Of a stretch of DNA of 64,000 bases, positions 52,068-61,100 are shown one piece after another; the first letter of the stretch is position 1; every line of letters starts with the position of its first letter. The DNA comes from Agromyces ramosus (lineage in GTDB: Bacteria > Actinomycetota > Actinomycetes > Actinomycetales > Microbacteriaceae). The notes below the pieces were generated by a model. That model was not told the DNA's origin. It did not search any database and saw only the letters and a list, made by a program, of their open reading frames with translations. The position numbers were made by a program, and so were the translations under genes. The DNA lies in the NCBI RefSeq assembly GCF_030817175.1, contig NZ_JAUSYY010000001.1, positions 1,984,001 through 2,048,000 of the forward strand, in the 5' to 3' direction.

Positions 52068-53768
52068 TCAGGCGTCGGATGCCTCGAGCACCGCCATCGC
52101 CGCATTGTGCCCGCCGATGCCGCTCACGGCCCCGCCGCGGACGGCGCCCGCGCCGCAGACGAGGATCCGCGGATGCCGCGTCGCCACGCCCCATCGCTCG
52201 GCGGGGGTCGCGAGCGACGCACCGGGCTCGGCCCACGGCCACGACAGCGGCCCGTGGAAGATGTTGCCGCCCGGCATGCGGAGCGCTTCCTCGAGGTCGA
52301 GCGTCGTCTTCGTCTCGATGCACGGCCGCCCCGCGGCATCGGTTGCGATCAGCTGCTCGATCGGCTCGGCGAGCACCGAGTTCAGCGACTCGAGCACGGC
52401 GGCCTGCAGCTGCTCGCGCAACTCGTCGTTGGTGAAGCGCTCGAGCAGCCGGTGCGGCACGTGCAGGCCGAAGACCGTGAGCGTGTGCGCCCCGGATGCG
52501 GCGAGCTCGGGCGAGAGGATCGACGGGTCGCTCAGGGTGTGGCAGTAGATCTCGCAGGGCAGCGGCGACGGGATGCGTCCGCGCGCGGCCGCGCTGTACG
52601 CGGCAGCGAGTTGCGTCTCGAGCTCGTTGATGTGGAACGTGCCGGCGAACGCCGCCTCGGGTGCCACGTCGGCGTCGCGCAGTCTCGGGAGCCGGGTGAG
52701 GAGGAGGTTGACCTTCACCTGGGCACCCTCGGGCGCCGCCAGCTGGCGGAGCCGCTCGCGAACGACGGGCGGCACGTCGATCGGGCCGTCGGGCGAGAAC
52801 GGGTGCTCGGAGCGGGGAGCGATCGGCGCGCCGTCGGCGTCGGCGTGCGACGCGGAGAGCGCCGCAACGCGCGCCGAGGCATCCGTCGCCCCTGCCTCGA
52901 GCAGTCGCTCGAGCACCGCGGGCGCGACGTTCGCGAGCAGCGTGCCGGCGGTGACCGTGTGCTCGGCGTCGTCGTGGCGGTAGCGAACTCGGCCGTCGGG
53001 GTCGACGGCGAGCACCTCGGCACCCGTGACGAGCTCGGCGCCCGCCGCACGTGCGGCGCGGGCGAGCTCGCCGCTCACGGCGCCCATGCCGCCGACCGGC
53101 ACGTCCCAGTCGCCGGTTCCCCCGCCGATCACGTGGTAGAGGAAACAGCGGTTCGCATCGAGCGCCGGATCGTCGAGGTCGGTGAAGGTGCCGATGAGTC
53201 CGTCGGTCGCGACGACGCCCCGGACGAGGTCGTGCTCGAAGCGCGCGTCGATGGTCGCGCCCAACGGCTGCTCGATGAACTCGTGCCAGACGCGGTCGTC
53301 GCCGACGAGCGCGCGGGCCTCATCGCGCGTGGGCAGCGGTTCGGTCAGCGTGGGGAAGAGCCGCTCGGCGAGGCGCACGGTCTCGGAGTAGAAGTCGTTC
53401 CAGGCGTCGGCGTCGTCCACGGCGCCGACTCGGGCGAAGGCGTCGGATGCACCGGCGCCCGCCTCCCGATCGATCAGGAGTCCCCGTTCGGGGTTCGCGG
53501 GGTCGGGCGTGTACGACGAGTAGCGGCGGCGCACGAGCCGCACGTCGAGGCCGAGGTCGTCGATGATGCGCTGCGGCAGCAGGCTCACGAGGTACGAGTA
53601 GCGCGAGAGGCGAGCGTCGACCCCCTCGAATGCCTCGGCCGAGACCGCGGCGCCGCCGAGGTGGTCGTCGCGCTCGAGCAGGAGTACGCCGAGTCCGGCA
53701 CGGGCGAGGTAGGCGGCGGCAGTGAGGCCGTTGTGTCCGCCGCCGATGATCACGACGTCGTGGGGCAT
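52068..53768 (-). CDS. FAD-dependent phytoene-dehydrogenase-like oxidoreductase
   Basis: The 566-residue flavoprotein starts VVIIGGGHNGLTAAAYLARAGLGVLLLERDDHLGGAA, the dinucleotide fold of the CrtI/COG1233 family. It ends GLVCGAG-like (ILVCGAGAVRGGAVSGIGGHNAAMAVLE), the usual second FAD contact. Relatives include the mammalian protein PYROXD2; no carotenoid genes surround it, so the substrate is unknown. ATG 53768 is chosen because TACGCT lies 6 nt before it. Confidence 0.87.
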   Translation of the reverse strand: MPHDVVIIGGGHNGLTAAAYLARAGLGVLLLERDDHLGGAAVSAEAFEGVDARLSRYSYLVSLLPQRIIDDLGLDVRLVRRRYSSYTPDPANPERGLLIDREAGAGASDAFARVGAVDDADAWNDFYSETVRLAERLFPTLTEPLPTRDEARALVGDDRVWHEFIEQPLGATIDARFEHDLVRGVVATDGLIGTFTDLDDPALDANRCFLYHVIGGGTGDWDVPVGGMGAVSGELARAARAAGAELVTGAEVLAVDPDGRVRYRHDDAEHTVTAGTLLANVAPAVLERLLEAGATDASARVAALSASHADADGAPIAPRSEHPFSPDGPIDVPPVVRERLRQLAAPEGAQVKVNLLLTRLPRLRDADVAPEAAFAGTFHINELETQLAAAYSAAARGRIPSPLPCEIYCHTLSDPSILSPELAASGAHTLTVFGLHVPHRLLERFTNDELREQLQAAVLESLNSVLAEPIEQLIATDAAGRPCIETKTTLDLEEALRMPGGNIFHGPLSWPWAEPGASLATPAERWGVATRHPRILVCGAGAVRGGAVSGIGGHNAAMAVLEASDA

Positions 53769-53774
53769 CCATCG

Positions 53775-53780
53775 AGCGTA
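53775..53780 (-). promoter_or_regulatory. -10 element TACGCT, leaderless start at 53768
   Basis: TACGCT, then CGATGG, then ATG 53768 on the minus strand. Confidence 0.6.
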
Positions 53781-53874
53781 AACGATGCGGTGCCGCGGAT
53801 CGCGCGGAGGAGAGCGGATGCCTCGACCCACGCGCGAGGCGCCGGGCCGAGGCATCCGCTGCTCGTGGTCGTGG

Positions 53875-54696
53875 TCAGCGCGCCCGCTTCATCGCCCGCA
53901 CGCCCACCACGATGCCGACGGCGCACGTCGCGACCGCGGCGATGATGCCGCCGACCACGGCCGGGGCGCCGAAGTCACCCGCGAGGAGTGCCCGCTCGGC
54001 ACCGACGAGGTAGCTCAGCGGGTTCACGGCGGCGGCGACCTGCATCCAGTCGGGTCCGTCCTCGAGGGGCAGCAGCATGCCCGAGAGGATCATCAGCGGG
54101 AACAGCAGCGTCTGGTGCACCATCCAGAACATCCAGTCCCGGTTGCGGCAGGCGAGCGCGAGCGTATAGCTCAGCGCGCCGAAGCCGATGCCGAAGACCG
54201 CGAGCACCGCGAGGCCGGCGACGAGGCCGCCCACGTCGAGCGAGAACCCGAACGGCACGGCGACGAGCACCACGATGGTGCCCTGGATGACGAGCGGCAC
54301 GACCTCCTTGAGGGCTCGTCCGACGAGGAGGGCGCTGCGCGAGAGCGGTGCGACGAGCGTGCGCTCATGCGAACCCGTCTGCATCTCGAAGAGCAGGTTC
54401 GCGCCCGTCGAAGCGGTGCCGAAGAGAGCGACCATCACGAGAATGCCCGGCACGAACCACTGCAGGGTGCCCGCGACGTCGCCGCCGGCCGCACCGACGA
54501 GCAGTGGGCCGAACAGCCCGAGGAAGACGAGCGGCTGCACGAGCGAGAAGATGACGCTGAACGGGTCGCGCACGAGCGGGCGGGATTCGCGAACGAAGAC
54601 CGCGGCGGTGTCGTGCACGAAGCCGGTGGGACGAGCGGATGCCGCGTGGCGGTCGCGGATGGCGGCGCGCTCGGCGGTCGGGGAGATCGTGTTCAT
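53875..54696 (-). CDS. ABC-2 transporter permease, DrrB type
   Basis: This is a 273-residue membrane protein with six helices. FVRESRPLVRDPFSVIFSLVQPLVFLGLFGPLL is the DrrB-like opening; EMQTGSHERTLVAPLSRSALLVGRALKEVVPL is the coupling region and HQTLLFPLMILSGMLLPLEDGPDWMQ the segment common to drug-export permeases. ATG 54696 is 25 bp after the ATPase stop. It should export a hydrophobic compound with the ATPase. Confidence 0.9.
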   Translation of the reverse strand: MNTISPTAERAAIRDRHAASARPTGFVHDTAAVFVRESRPLVRDPFSVIFSLVQPLVFLGLFGPLLVGAAGGDVAGTLQWFVPGILVMVALFGTASTGANLLFEMQTGSHERTLVAPLSRSALLVGRALKEVVPLVIQGTIVVLVAVPFGFSLDVGGLVAGLAVLAVFGIGFGALSYTLALACRNRDWMFWMVHQTLLFPLMILSGMLLPLEDGPDWMQVAAAVNPLSYLVGAERALLAGDFGAPAVVGGIIAAVATCAVGIVVGVRAMKRAR

Positions 54697-54721
54697 GGGG
54701 ATGCCTTTCTGGTTTTGCCGG

Positions 54722-55750
54722 TCAGACGGCGACGGGCTGGGCGGAGTCGGTTGCGTTGGTCGCATCGGCCGGCTCGGCCTCGGGCGGTCCGGCGTGGGCG
54801 GCCTCTTCGCGGAGGCTCCGGCCGGTGAGGGCGAGGAACACGTCGTCGAGCGTGGGCTGCCGGTGGGTGGCCGCCACGACGTCGAGCCCTGCGTCCGACA
54901 GCGAGCGGATGTAGCGGGGGAGCGCGCGGTCTCCGCCGGGCGCCGTGACGGTGACGACGCGTGCATCGGCCCCGTGGACCTCGCCGCCGATGCGGGCGGC
55001 TGCTGCTGCGGCATCCGTCGCCGAGTCGAAGGAGAGGGTCACGAGGTCGCCCGCGAGCGACTCCTTGAGCGCCCACGCGGTGTCATCGGCGATGACGGCG
55101 CCGTGGTCCATGACCATGACGCGCTCGGCGAGCTGGTCGGCCTCGTCGAGGTAGTGGGTCGTCAGGAAGATCGTCGTTCCGGTCGCCCGGCGGAGGTCGA
55201 CGATGTGCTCCCACAGGTTCGCGCGGCTGTGCGGGTCGAGGCCCGTCGAGGGCTCGTCGAGGAAGAGCAGCTCGGGCCGGTGGATGAGTCCGAGCGCGAT
55301 GTCGAGCCGGCGCTTCTGGCCGCCGGAGAGCTGCTGCACCGGTCGGTTCGCGACCTGGCCGAGCTCGAGCGACTCGATGAGCTCCGCGGCCCGCGCCCGG
55401 GTCTCGCGGCGGCCGATGCCGTAGAACGCGCCCTGCGCGTGCAGCTCGTCGCGCACGCGCTGGGTGTGCCCTCCTGAATTGCCCTGGCCGACGTAGCCGA
55501 TGCGACGGCGCACGCCGGCGGGATCGCGCCGGATGTCGCAGCCGGCCACCGTGGCCTCACCCGACGTCGGCGGCAGCAGGGTCGTGAGCATGCGGAGCGT
55601 CGTCGACTTGCCGGCGCCGTTCGGGCCGAGGAAGGCGACGAGCTCTCCTTCTCCAACGGAGAGGTCGACTGAGCGGACGGCCTCGACGGTCTGCCCCTTG
55701 GAGCGGAACGTCTTCGTGAGGCCTCGAGCGGTGATCATGTGGTTCGTCAT
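54722..55750 (-). CDS. Daunorubicin-resistance-type ABC ATPase (DrrA-like)
   Basis: The 342-residue ATPase has Walker A GPNGAGKSTT, signature QLSGGQKRRLDIA, Walker B LLFLDEPSTGLDP and switch LTTHYLDEADQLAERV. The segment RRIGYVGQGNSGG and the C-terminal domain ending HRQPTLDDVFLALTGRSL are typical of DrrA. The gene is divergent from the WYL regulator 60 bp away, whose product probably controls it. AAGACT lies 6 nt before ATG 55750, a weak leaderless-type signal. Confidence 0.92.
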   Translation of the reverse strand: MTNHMITARGLTKTFRSKGQTVEAVRSVDLSVGEGELVAFLGPNGAGKSTTLRMLTTLLPPTSGEATVAGCDIRRDPAGVRRRIGYVGQGNSGGHTQRVRDELHAQGAFYGIGRRETRARAAELIESLELGQVANRPVQQLSGGQKRRLDIALGLIHRPELLFLDEPSTGLDPHSRANLWEHIVDLRRATGTTIFLTTHYLDEADQLAERVMVMDHGAVIADDTAWALKESLAGDLVTLSFDSATDAAAAAARIGGEVHGADARVVTVTAPGGDRALPRYIRSLSDAGLDVVAATHRQPTLDDVFLALTGRSLREEAAHAGPPEAEPADATNATDSAQPVAV

Positions 55751-55810
55751 ATCGACAGTCTTCCGAGGCATCCGGTCACTTTCTGTCCTGATGAGGAAGA
55801 GAATGAAGAC

Positions 55811-56797
55811 ATGGCGGCCACGACCTCGAGAACCCTCGAACTCCTCTCCCTGCTGCAGAGCCACCGGCACTGGTCGGCGCGCGAGCTCGTCGACCGGCTC
55901 GGCGTCTCGGATCGCACGCTGCGCCGCGACGTCGAGCGGCTGCGCGAGCTCGGCTACGGCATCGAGTCGGCGCGGGGGAGCGCCGGCGGCTATCGCCTCG
56001 AGGCCGGCACCGGGCTGCCGCCGCTGCTGCTCACCGACGACGAGGGCGTCGCGATCGCCGTCGGGCTGCGCTCGCAGGCGACGGCCGGGCTGCGCGGGGC
56101 CGAGCACACCACGCTGAGCGCGCTCGCGAAGATCGAGCAGGTGCTGCCGCCGGCGCTGCGCCGCCGCATCGACGCGTTGCAGTCGCATGCGGCCGTCGGC
56201 GCCGGTGGGCGCGAGGCCTCGGGGCGGCCGGCGCCCGAGGTCGACGCCGAGCTGCTCGGCCTGCTCGCACTCGGCTGCCGCGACAGCGAGCGGCTGCGAT
56301 TCAAGTACACGGATGCGGCGGGCGAGGCGTCATCTCGCGTGGTCGAGCCCTACCGGCTCGTGCCCGTCGCTCGGCGCTGGTACCTCCTCGCCTGGGATCG
56401 GGAACGCGACGACTGGCGCACCTTCCGCCTCGATCGCATGAGCGACGTCTTCCAGACCCGCGTGCACTTCGAGCCGCAGCCGATGACCGACGACGATGCC
56501 CGGACGCGCGTCGAGACGGCGCTCCGGTGGCGGAGCCGCAACGTGACGGCGCGCGTGATCGCCGACCTGCCGCATCCCGAGCTCGCCGAGTATCTCGGCT
56601 GGTATGGCCGCGAGGTGGTCGCCCTCGGTGCGAGCCAGAGCGTCTGGCCGCTCGAGGCAGAGACGGTCGAGGGTATCGTGATGGCGCTCATGTGGATGCC
56701 GCGCGGCGTGCGCTACCGCGTCGATGGTCCGCCCGAGGTGCTCGAGTTCCTCTCGGCGCAGGCTGAGCGGTTCGCGGTGGCATCCGTTCGCGACTGA
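55811..56797 (+). CDS. WYL-domain transcriptional regulator (YafY/DeoR-like)
   Basis: The 328-residue protein starts with a DeoR-type helix-turn-helix (SRTLELLSLLQSHRHWSARELVDRLGVSDRTLRRDVERL) and YGIESARGSAGGYRL. The central WYL domain has RVVEPYRLVPVARRWYLLAWDRERDDWRTFRLDRM, and a WCX-type C-terminal part follows. WYL domains bind nucleic acid or nucleotide ligands. ATG 55811 has GAGGAAGAG upstream. Divergence from the DrrAB exporter suggests control of that operon. Confidence 0.9.
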   Translation: MAATTSRTLELLSLLQSHRHWSARELVDRLGVSDRTLRRDVERLRELGYGIESARGSAGGYRLEAGTGLPPLLLTDDEGVAIAVGLRSQATAGLRGAEHTTLSALAKIEQVLPPALRRRIDALQSHAAVGAGGREASGRPAPEVDAELLGLLALGCRDSERLRFKYTDAAGEASSRVVEPYRLVPVARRWYLLAWDRERDDWRTFRLDRMSDVFQTRVHFEPQPMTDDDARTRVETALRWRSRNVTARVIADLPHPELAEYLGWYGREVVALGASQSVWPLEAETVEGIVMALMWMPRGVRYRVDGPPEVLEFLSAQAERFAVASVRD

Positions 56798-56908
56798 GGC
56801 GCGTACTGGCAGCGAGCAGGGCGATTGCGGCGCCAACCCTGCGTTGGATCGGCGTGACATGCGCACAGCGTGGCCCGGGCCCGGGCCCGAGCCCGAGCCC
56901 GAACCCGA

Positions 56909-57946
56909 TCAGCGGTCGGCAGGCGTGGCGGTCGCCTCGGCGGCACGCCTCAGGGCGTCTCGGCAGGCGACGACGGCGGGCCGTGCGGCAGCGGCGTGCC
57001 GGGTCGACGTGAAGACCTCGCGCTCCGGATGCCCCGGCAGGTCGACGAGCGTCACGCTCGGCGCCTCGCCCGCCCACACGAGATCGGGCAACAGGCCGAC
57101 CGCGTTGCCCGAGCGGATGAGCCGGATGTGCGCCATCAGGTCGGCGGTCTCGAAGCGCACATCGGGTTCGAAGCCCGCGTCGCGGCAGAGCTGCTCGGCC
57201 CAGTCGCGTGAGGCGGTGCCCGCCGGCTCGAGCACCCACGGCAGGTCGGATGCGGCCCGGAGCGGGCCCGACCCCGCTCCACCGCGCTCGCCACCGCGCT
57301 CGCCACCGCTCCGAGAGTGCTCATCCGGTCGCTTCGTGGCATCGATTCCCACCGTTCGCGCACTCTCGGCGCCCGCTCCGCTGCCGCGGGCGCTGCCGCG
57401 ACGTGACGCCGGATGCGGCGGCAGCGCGAGCCGGATGGCGTCGGCGGCGAGGTGCACCCGGTCGAGCTCCTCGCGGTGCGCGCGGGTGTGGCCGGGATAC
57501 TGCTCGGCGATCACGAGGTCGAAGTCACGCGCCGAGACTTCGAAGAGCCCGACGTCGGGCTCGCGCTCGGTGACCTCGACTCGCAGGTCGGGGTGCTCGG
57601 TGCGGAGCAGCGTCAGCGCCTGCGGCACCACGGCGTGCGCCGCCGACTGGAACACCGCGATGCGCACCGTGCCACCGACGGCGGTGAGCGAGCGCGCGAC
57701 ATCCGACTCGGCCTCCTCGAGCCGGTCGAGCACCGCCCGCGCGTGACCGACCAGCAGCTCGGCTTGCGGCGTCAGCTGCACGCGCCGCCCGACCTGCACG
57801 AGCAGCGGCACGCCCGCCTCGCGCTCGAGCAGGCTGAGCTGCTGCGAGACCGACGAAGGGCTGTACGAGAGCGCGTCGGCGACCGCAGCGAGGGTGCCGC
57901 GGTCGCGGAGTTCCACGAGCAGTCGCAGTCGTCGCACGTCGAGCAT
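56909..57946 (-). CDS. LysR-type regulator, likely of putA
   Basis: The 345-residue product has MLDVRRLRLLVELRDRGTLAAVADALSYSPSSVSQQLSLLEREAG, the LysR helix-turn-helix, and a substrate-binding half (VRIAVFQSAAHAVVPQAL, LIRSGNAVGLLPDLV). Between about residues 160 and 220 is a Gly/Arg/Ser-rich insertion (GGERGGERGG) absent from typical relatives. ATG 57946 is chosen over ATG 57964 because GGAGG lies 6 nt before it. It is divergent from putA; two dyads lie between them. Confidence 0.88.
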   Translation of the reverse strand: MLDVRRLRLLVELRDRGTLAAVADALSYSPSSVSQQLSLLEREAGVPLLVQVGRRVQLTPQAELLVGHARAVLDRLEEAESDVARSLTAVGGTVRIAVFQSAAHAVVPQALTLLRTEHPDLRVEVTEREPDVGLFEVSARDFDLVIAEQYPGHTRAHREELDRVHLAADAIRLALPPHPASRRGSARGSGAGAESARTVGIDATKRPDEHSRSGGERGGERGGAGSGPLRAASDLPWVLEPAGTASRDWAEQLCRDAGFEPDVRFETADLMAHIRLIRSGNAVGLLPDLVWAGEAPSVTLVDLPGHPEREVFTSTRHAAAARPAVVACRDALRRAAEATATPADR

Positions 57947-57984
57947 CGGTTCCTCCGGGGTCATCCGCCGATCATTCGGTTCTA

Positions 57985-58023
57985 CTGAACAGTATCGTTC
58001 AGATTCATTCGCTGTACCGAATG
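57985..58023. promoter_or_regulatory. Paired 18-bp dyads between lysR and putA
   Basis: CTGAAC-AGTATC-GTTCAG (57985-58002) and CATTCG-CTGTAC-CGAATG (58006-58023) are both perfect 6-6-6 dyads. Their centres are 21 bp apart, two helical turns. This fits the paired sites of a LysR-type regulator. Confidence 0.6.
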
Positions 58024-58089
58024 GATGCCCGCAGCGCACACTTAACTCGACAGGCGCGCGGTACCCGGTGCGCCCGAAGCAAAGGACAC

Positions 58090-58095
58090 TACCCT
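58090..58095 (+). promoter_or_regulatory. -10 element TACCCT before putA
   Basis: TACCCT, seven bases, then ATG 58103. AAGGA at 58082-58086 is an alternative ribosome-binding site for GTG 58097. Confidence 0.45.
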
Positions 58096-58102
58096 CGTGA
58101 CC

Positions 58103-61100
58103 ATGTCGAACGCCGCCACCGACGCACGGCCGAACACCGACCACGTGATCGCCCTCGTGCGGCGGTGGCTCGCCGAGAGCGCCGATCACCCCGTCGATCC
58201 CGCCGCCGAGCGCCTCGCCGGCGTGCTGAAGGACCCCAACGGCCTCGCGTTCACCGTCGGCTTCGTCGACGGGGTCATGCGACCCGAAGACCTCGGCGTC
58301 GCCGGGCGCAACCTCGAGCAGGTCGCGAAGCTCACGCCGAAGTTCCTGCCCTGGTACCTTCGTGCCGCGATCCGCGTCGGCGGCGTCGTCGCGCCAGTCC
58401 TCCCGTGGGTCGTCATCCCCATCGCTCGTCGCGTCCTCCGCAGCATGGTCGGCCACCTCGTGCTCGACGCCACGCCCGCGAAGCTCGGCCCCGCCATCGC
58501 CACGCTCCGCGAGTCGGGCAACCGCCTGAACCTGAACCTGCTCGGCGAGGCCGTGCTCGGTGAAGACGAGGCGCACCGGCGCCTGCGCGGCACGTACGAG
58601 TTCCTCGCCCGCGACGACGTCGACTACGTGTCCATCAAGGTCTCGAGCGTCGTCAGCCAGCTCTCGATGTGGTCGTTCGACGAGGCCGTCGCCAAGGTCG
58701 TCGCAAAGCTCACCCCGCTCTACGAGCTCGCCGCGAAGAGCCCCACGCCGAAGTTCATCAACCTCGACATGGAGGAATACCGTGACCTCGACCTGACGAT
58801 CGCGGTGTTCACGACGCTCCTCGACCAGCCGCAGTTGCGCGGCCTCGAGGCCGGCATCGTGCTGCAGACCTACCTGCCCGACGCGCTCGGCGCGATGCAG
58901 GAGCTCACCGCGTGGGCCACCGCCCGCCGCGCCGCGGGTGGCGCGCCCATCAAGGTGCGCGTCGTGAAGGGCGCGAACCTCGCCATGGAGCACGTCGACG
59001 CGGCGATCCACGGCTGGCCGGTCGCGACCTACTCCACGAAGCAGGACTCGGACACGAACTACAAGCGCGTGCTGCGCTGGTCGATGACGCCCGAGCACAC
59101 CCACGCCGTGAAGCTCGGCGTCGCCGGCCACAACCTCTTCGACGTCGCCGACGCCTGGCTCACCGCGAAGCAGCGCGGTGTCGACGACCGTGTCGACTTC
59201 GAGATGCTGCTCGGCATGGCGACCGGCCAGGCCGAGGCCGTGCGCGGCGACGTCGGCAACCTCCTGCTCTACACGCCCGTCGTGAACCCGAGCGAGTTCG
59301 ACGTCGCGATCGCCTACCTGATCCGGCGGCTCGAAGAGAACGCCAGCGACGACAACTTCATGTCGGCCGTCTTCGAGCTCGCCGGCAACGAGCGGCTCTT
59401 CGAACGCGAGCAGACACGCTACCTTCGCTCGATCGCCGCCCTCGAGGCTGGTTCCGGCGCCGTGCCCACCCCGAACCGCACGCAGAACCGTCGCACCGAG
59501 TGGGACGACGAGTCGCTCGCCGCGGCGATGGCCGTCCCCGACGCTCCGGCCCCCGGCACCGAGCACGAAGACGAGTCGCTCACGAGCGTGGTGCTCGGCA
59601 TCACGCGCGGAGCCGACGGCGAGGCCATCGGCGTCTTCGATGCGACGGATGCCGCGGCATCCGCTGCCCGTACCGCCGTGGCGCCCGCCGGCCCCGGCGC
59701 GACCCCTGGCTTCAGCAACGAACCCGACACCGACCCCGCGCTCGCCGCGAACCGCGAGTGGGGACGACGCGTCCTCGCCCGCGTGCCCGGCTCGCGCCTC
59801 GGCGCCGACACCATCGCCGCCGCCCGCGTCGACGACGCGGCGACCCTCGAGACCATCGTGCAGACCGTCGCCGCGCGCGGCCGCGCCTGGGGCGAACTGC
59901 CGGGCGCCGAGCGCGCCGCGGTGCTGCACCGCGCGGGCATCGCCCTCGCCGCGAACCGTGACCGCCTCATCGAGGTCATGGCCGCCGAGACCGGCAAGAC
60001 CATCGCCGAGGCCGACCCCGAGATCAGCGAGGCGATCGACTTCGCGCACTACTACGCCGAGCGGGCGCGCGAGCTCGATCACGTGCAGGGTGCCGTCTTC
60101 GTGCCGCCCAAGCTCACCGTGGTCACGCCGCCGTGGAACTTCCCCGTCGCCATTCCCGCCGGCGGAGTGCTCGCCGCGCTCGCCGCGGGCTCGGGCGTCA
60201 TCATCAAGCCCGCGAAGCTCGCCCAGCGCTCGGGCGCGGTCATGGTCGAGGCGCTCTGGGAGGCGGGCATCCCGCGCGAACTGCTCGCCCTCGTCGACAT
60301 CGGCGAGCGTGAGCTCGGCAAGGAGCTCATCTCGCACCCGGCGGTCGACCGCGTGATCCTCACCGGCGCCTACGAGACGGCGCAGCTGTTCCGCTCGTTC
60401 CGGAAGGACCTGCCGCTGCTCGCCGAGACGAGCGGCAAGAACGCGATCATCGTGACGCCGTCGGCCGACCTCGACCTCGCGGCATCCGATGTCGTGAAGA
60501 GCGCCTTCGGCCACGCCGGCCAGAAGTGCTCGGCTGCGTCGCTCGTGATCCTCGTCGGCTCGGTCGCGAAGTCCGAGCGGTTCCGTCGCCAGCTCGTCGA
60601 CGCCGCGACCTCCCTCCACGTCGGGTGGCCCGAGCAGGCGACGAGCCAGATGGGCCCGATCATCGAGCCCGCGAACGGCAAGCTGCTGCACGCCCTCACG
60701 CAGCTCGGCATCGGCGAGGAGTGGCTCGTCGAGCCGAAGCAGCTCGACGCCACCGGGCGACTCTGGTCACCCGGCATCCGCGACGGCGTCGCCGCCGGGT
60801 CGTACTTCCACCTCACCGAGTTCTTCGGACCCGTGCTCGGCGTCATGCACGCGAAAGACCTCGACGAGGCGATCCGCATGCAGAACGCCGTCGACTACGG
60901 GCTCACCGCAGGGCTCCACTCGCTCGATCCCGACGAGGTCGCGACCTGGCTCGACCACGTCGAGGCCGGCAACCTCTACGTGAACCGCGGCATCACCGGA
61001 GCGATCGTGCAGCGCCAGCCGTTCGGCGGCTGGAAGCGGTCGGCGGTCGGCGCGGGCGCGAAGGCGGGCGGGCCGAACTACCTCTTCGGCCTCGGCGAAT

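Noticed and set aside
57947..60691. Upstream extension of the LysR frame across putA
   Set aside because: The LysR protein starts at ATG 57946 with a strong ribosome-binding site; the extension is antisense to putA.
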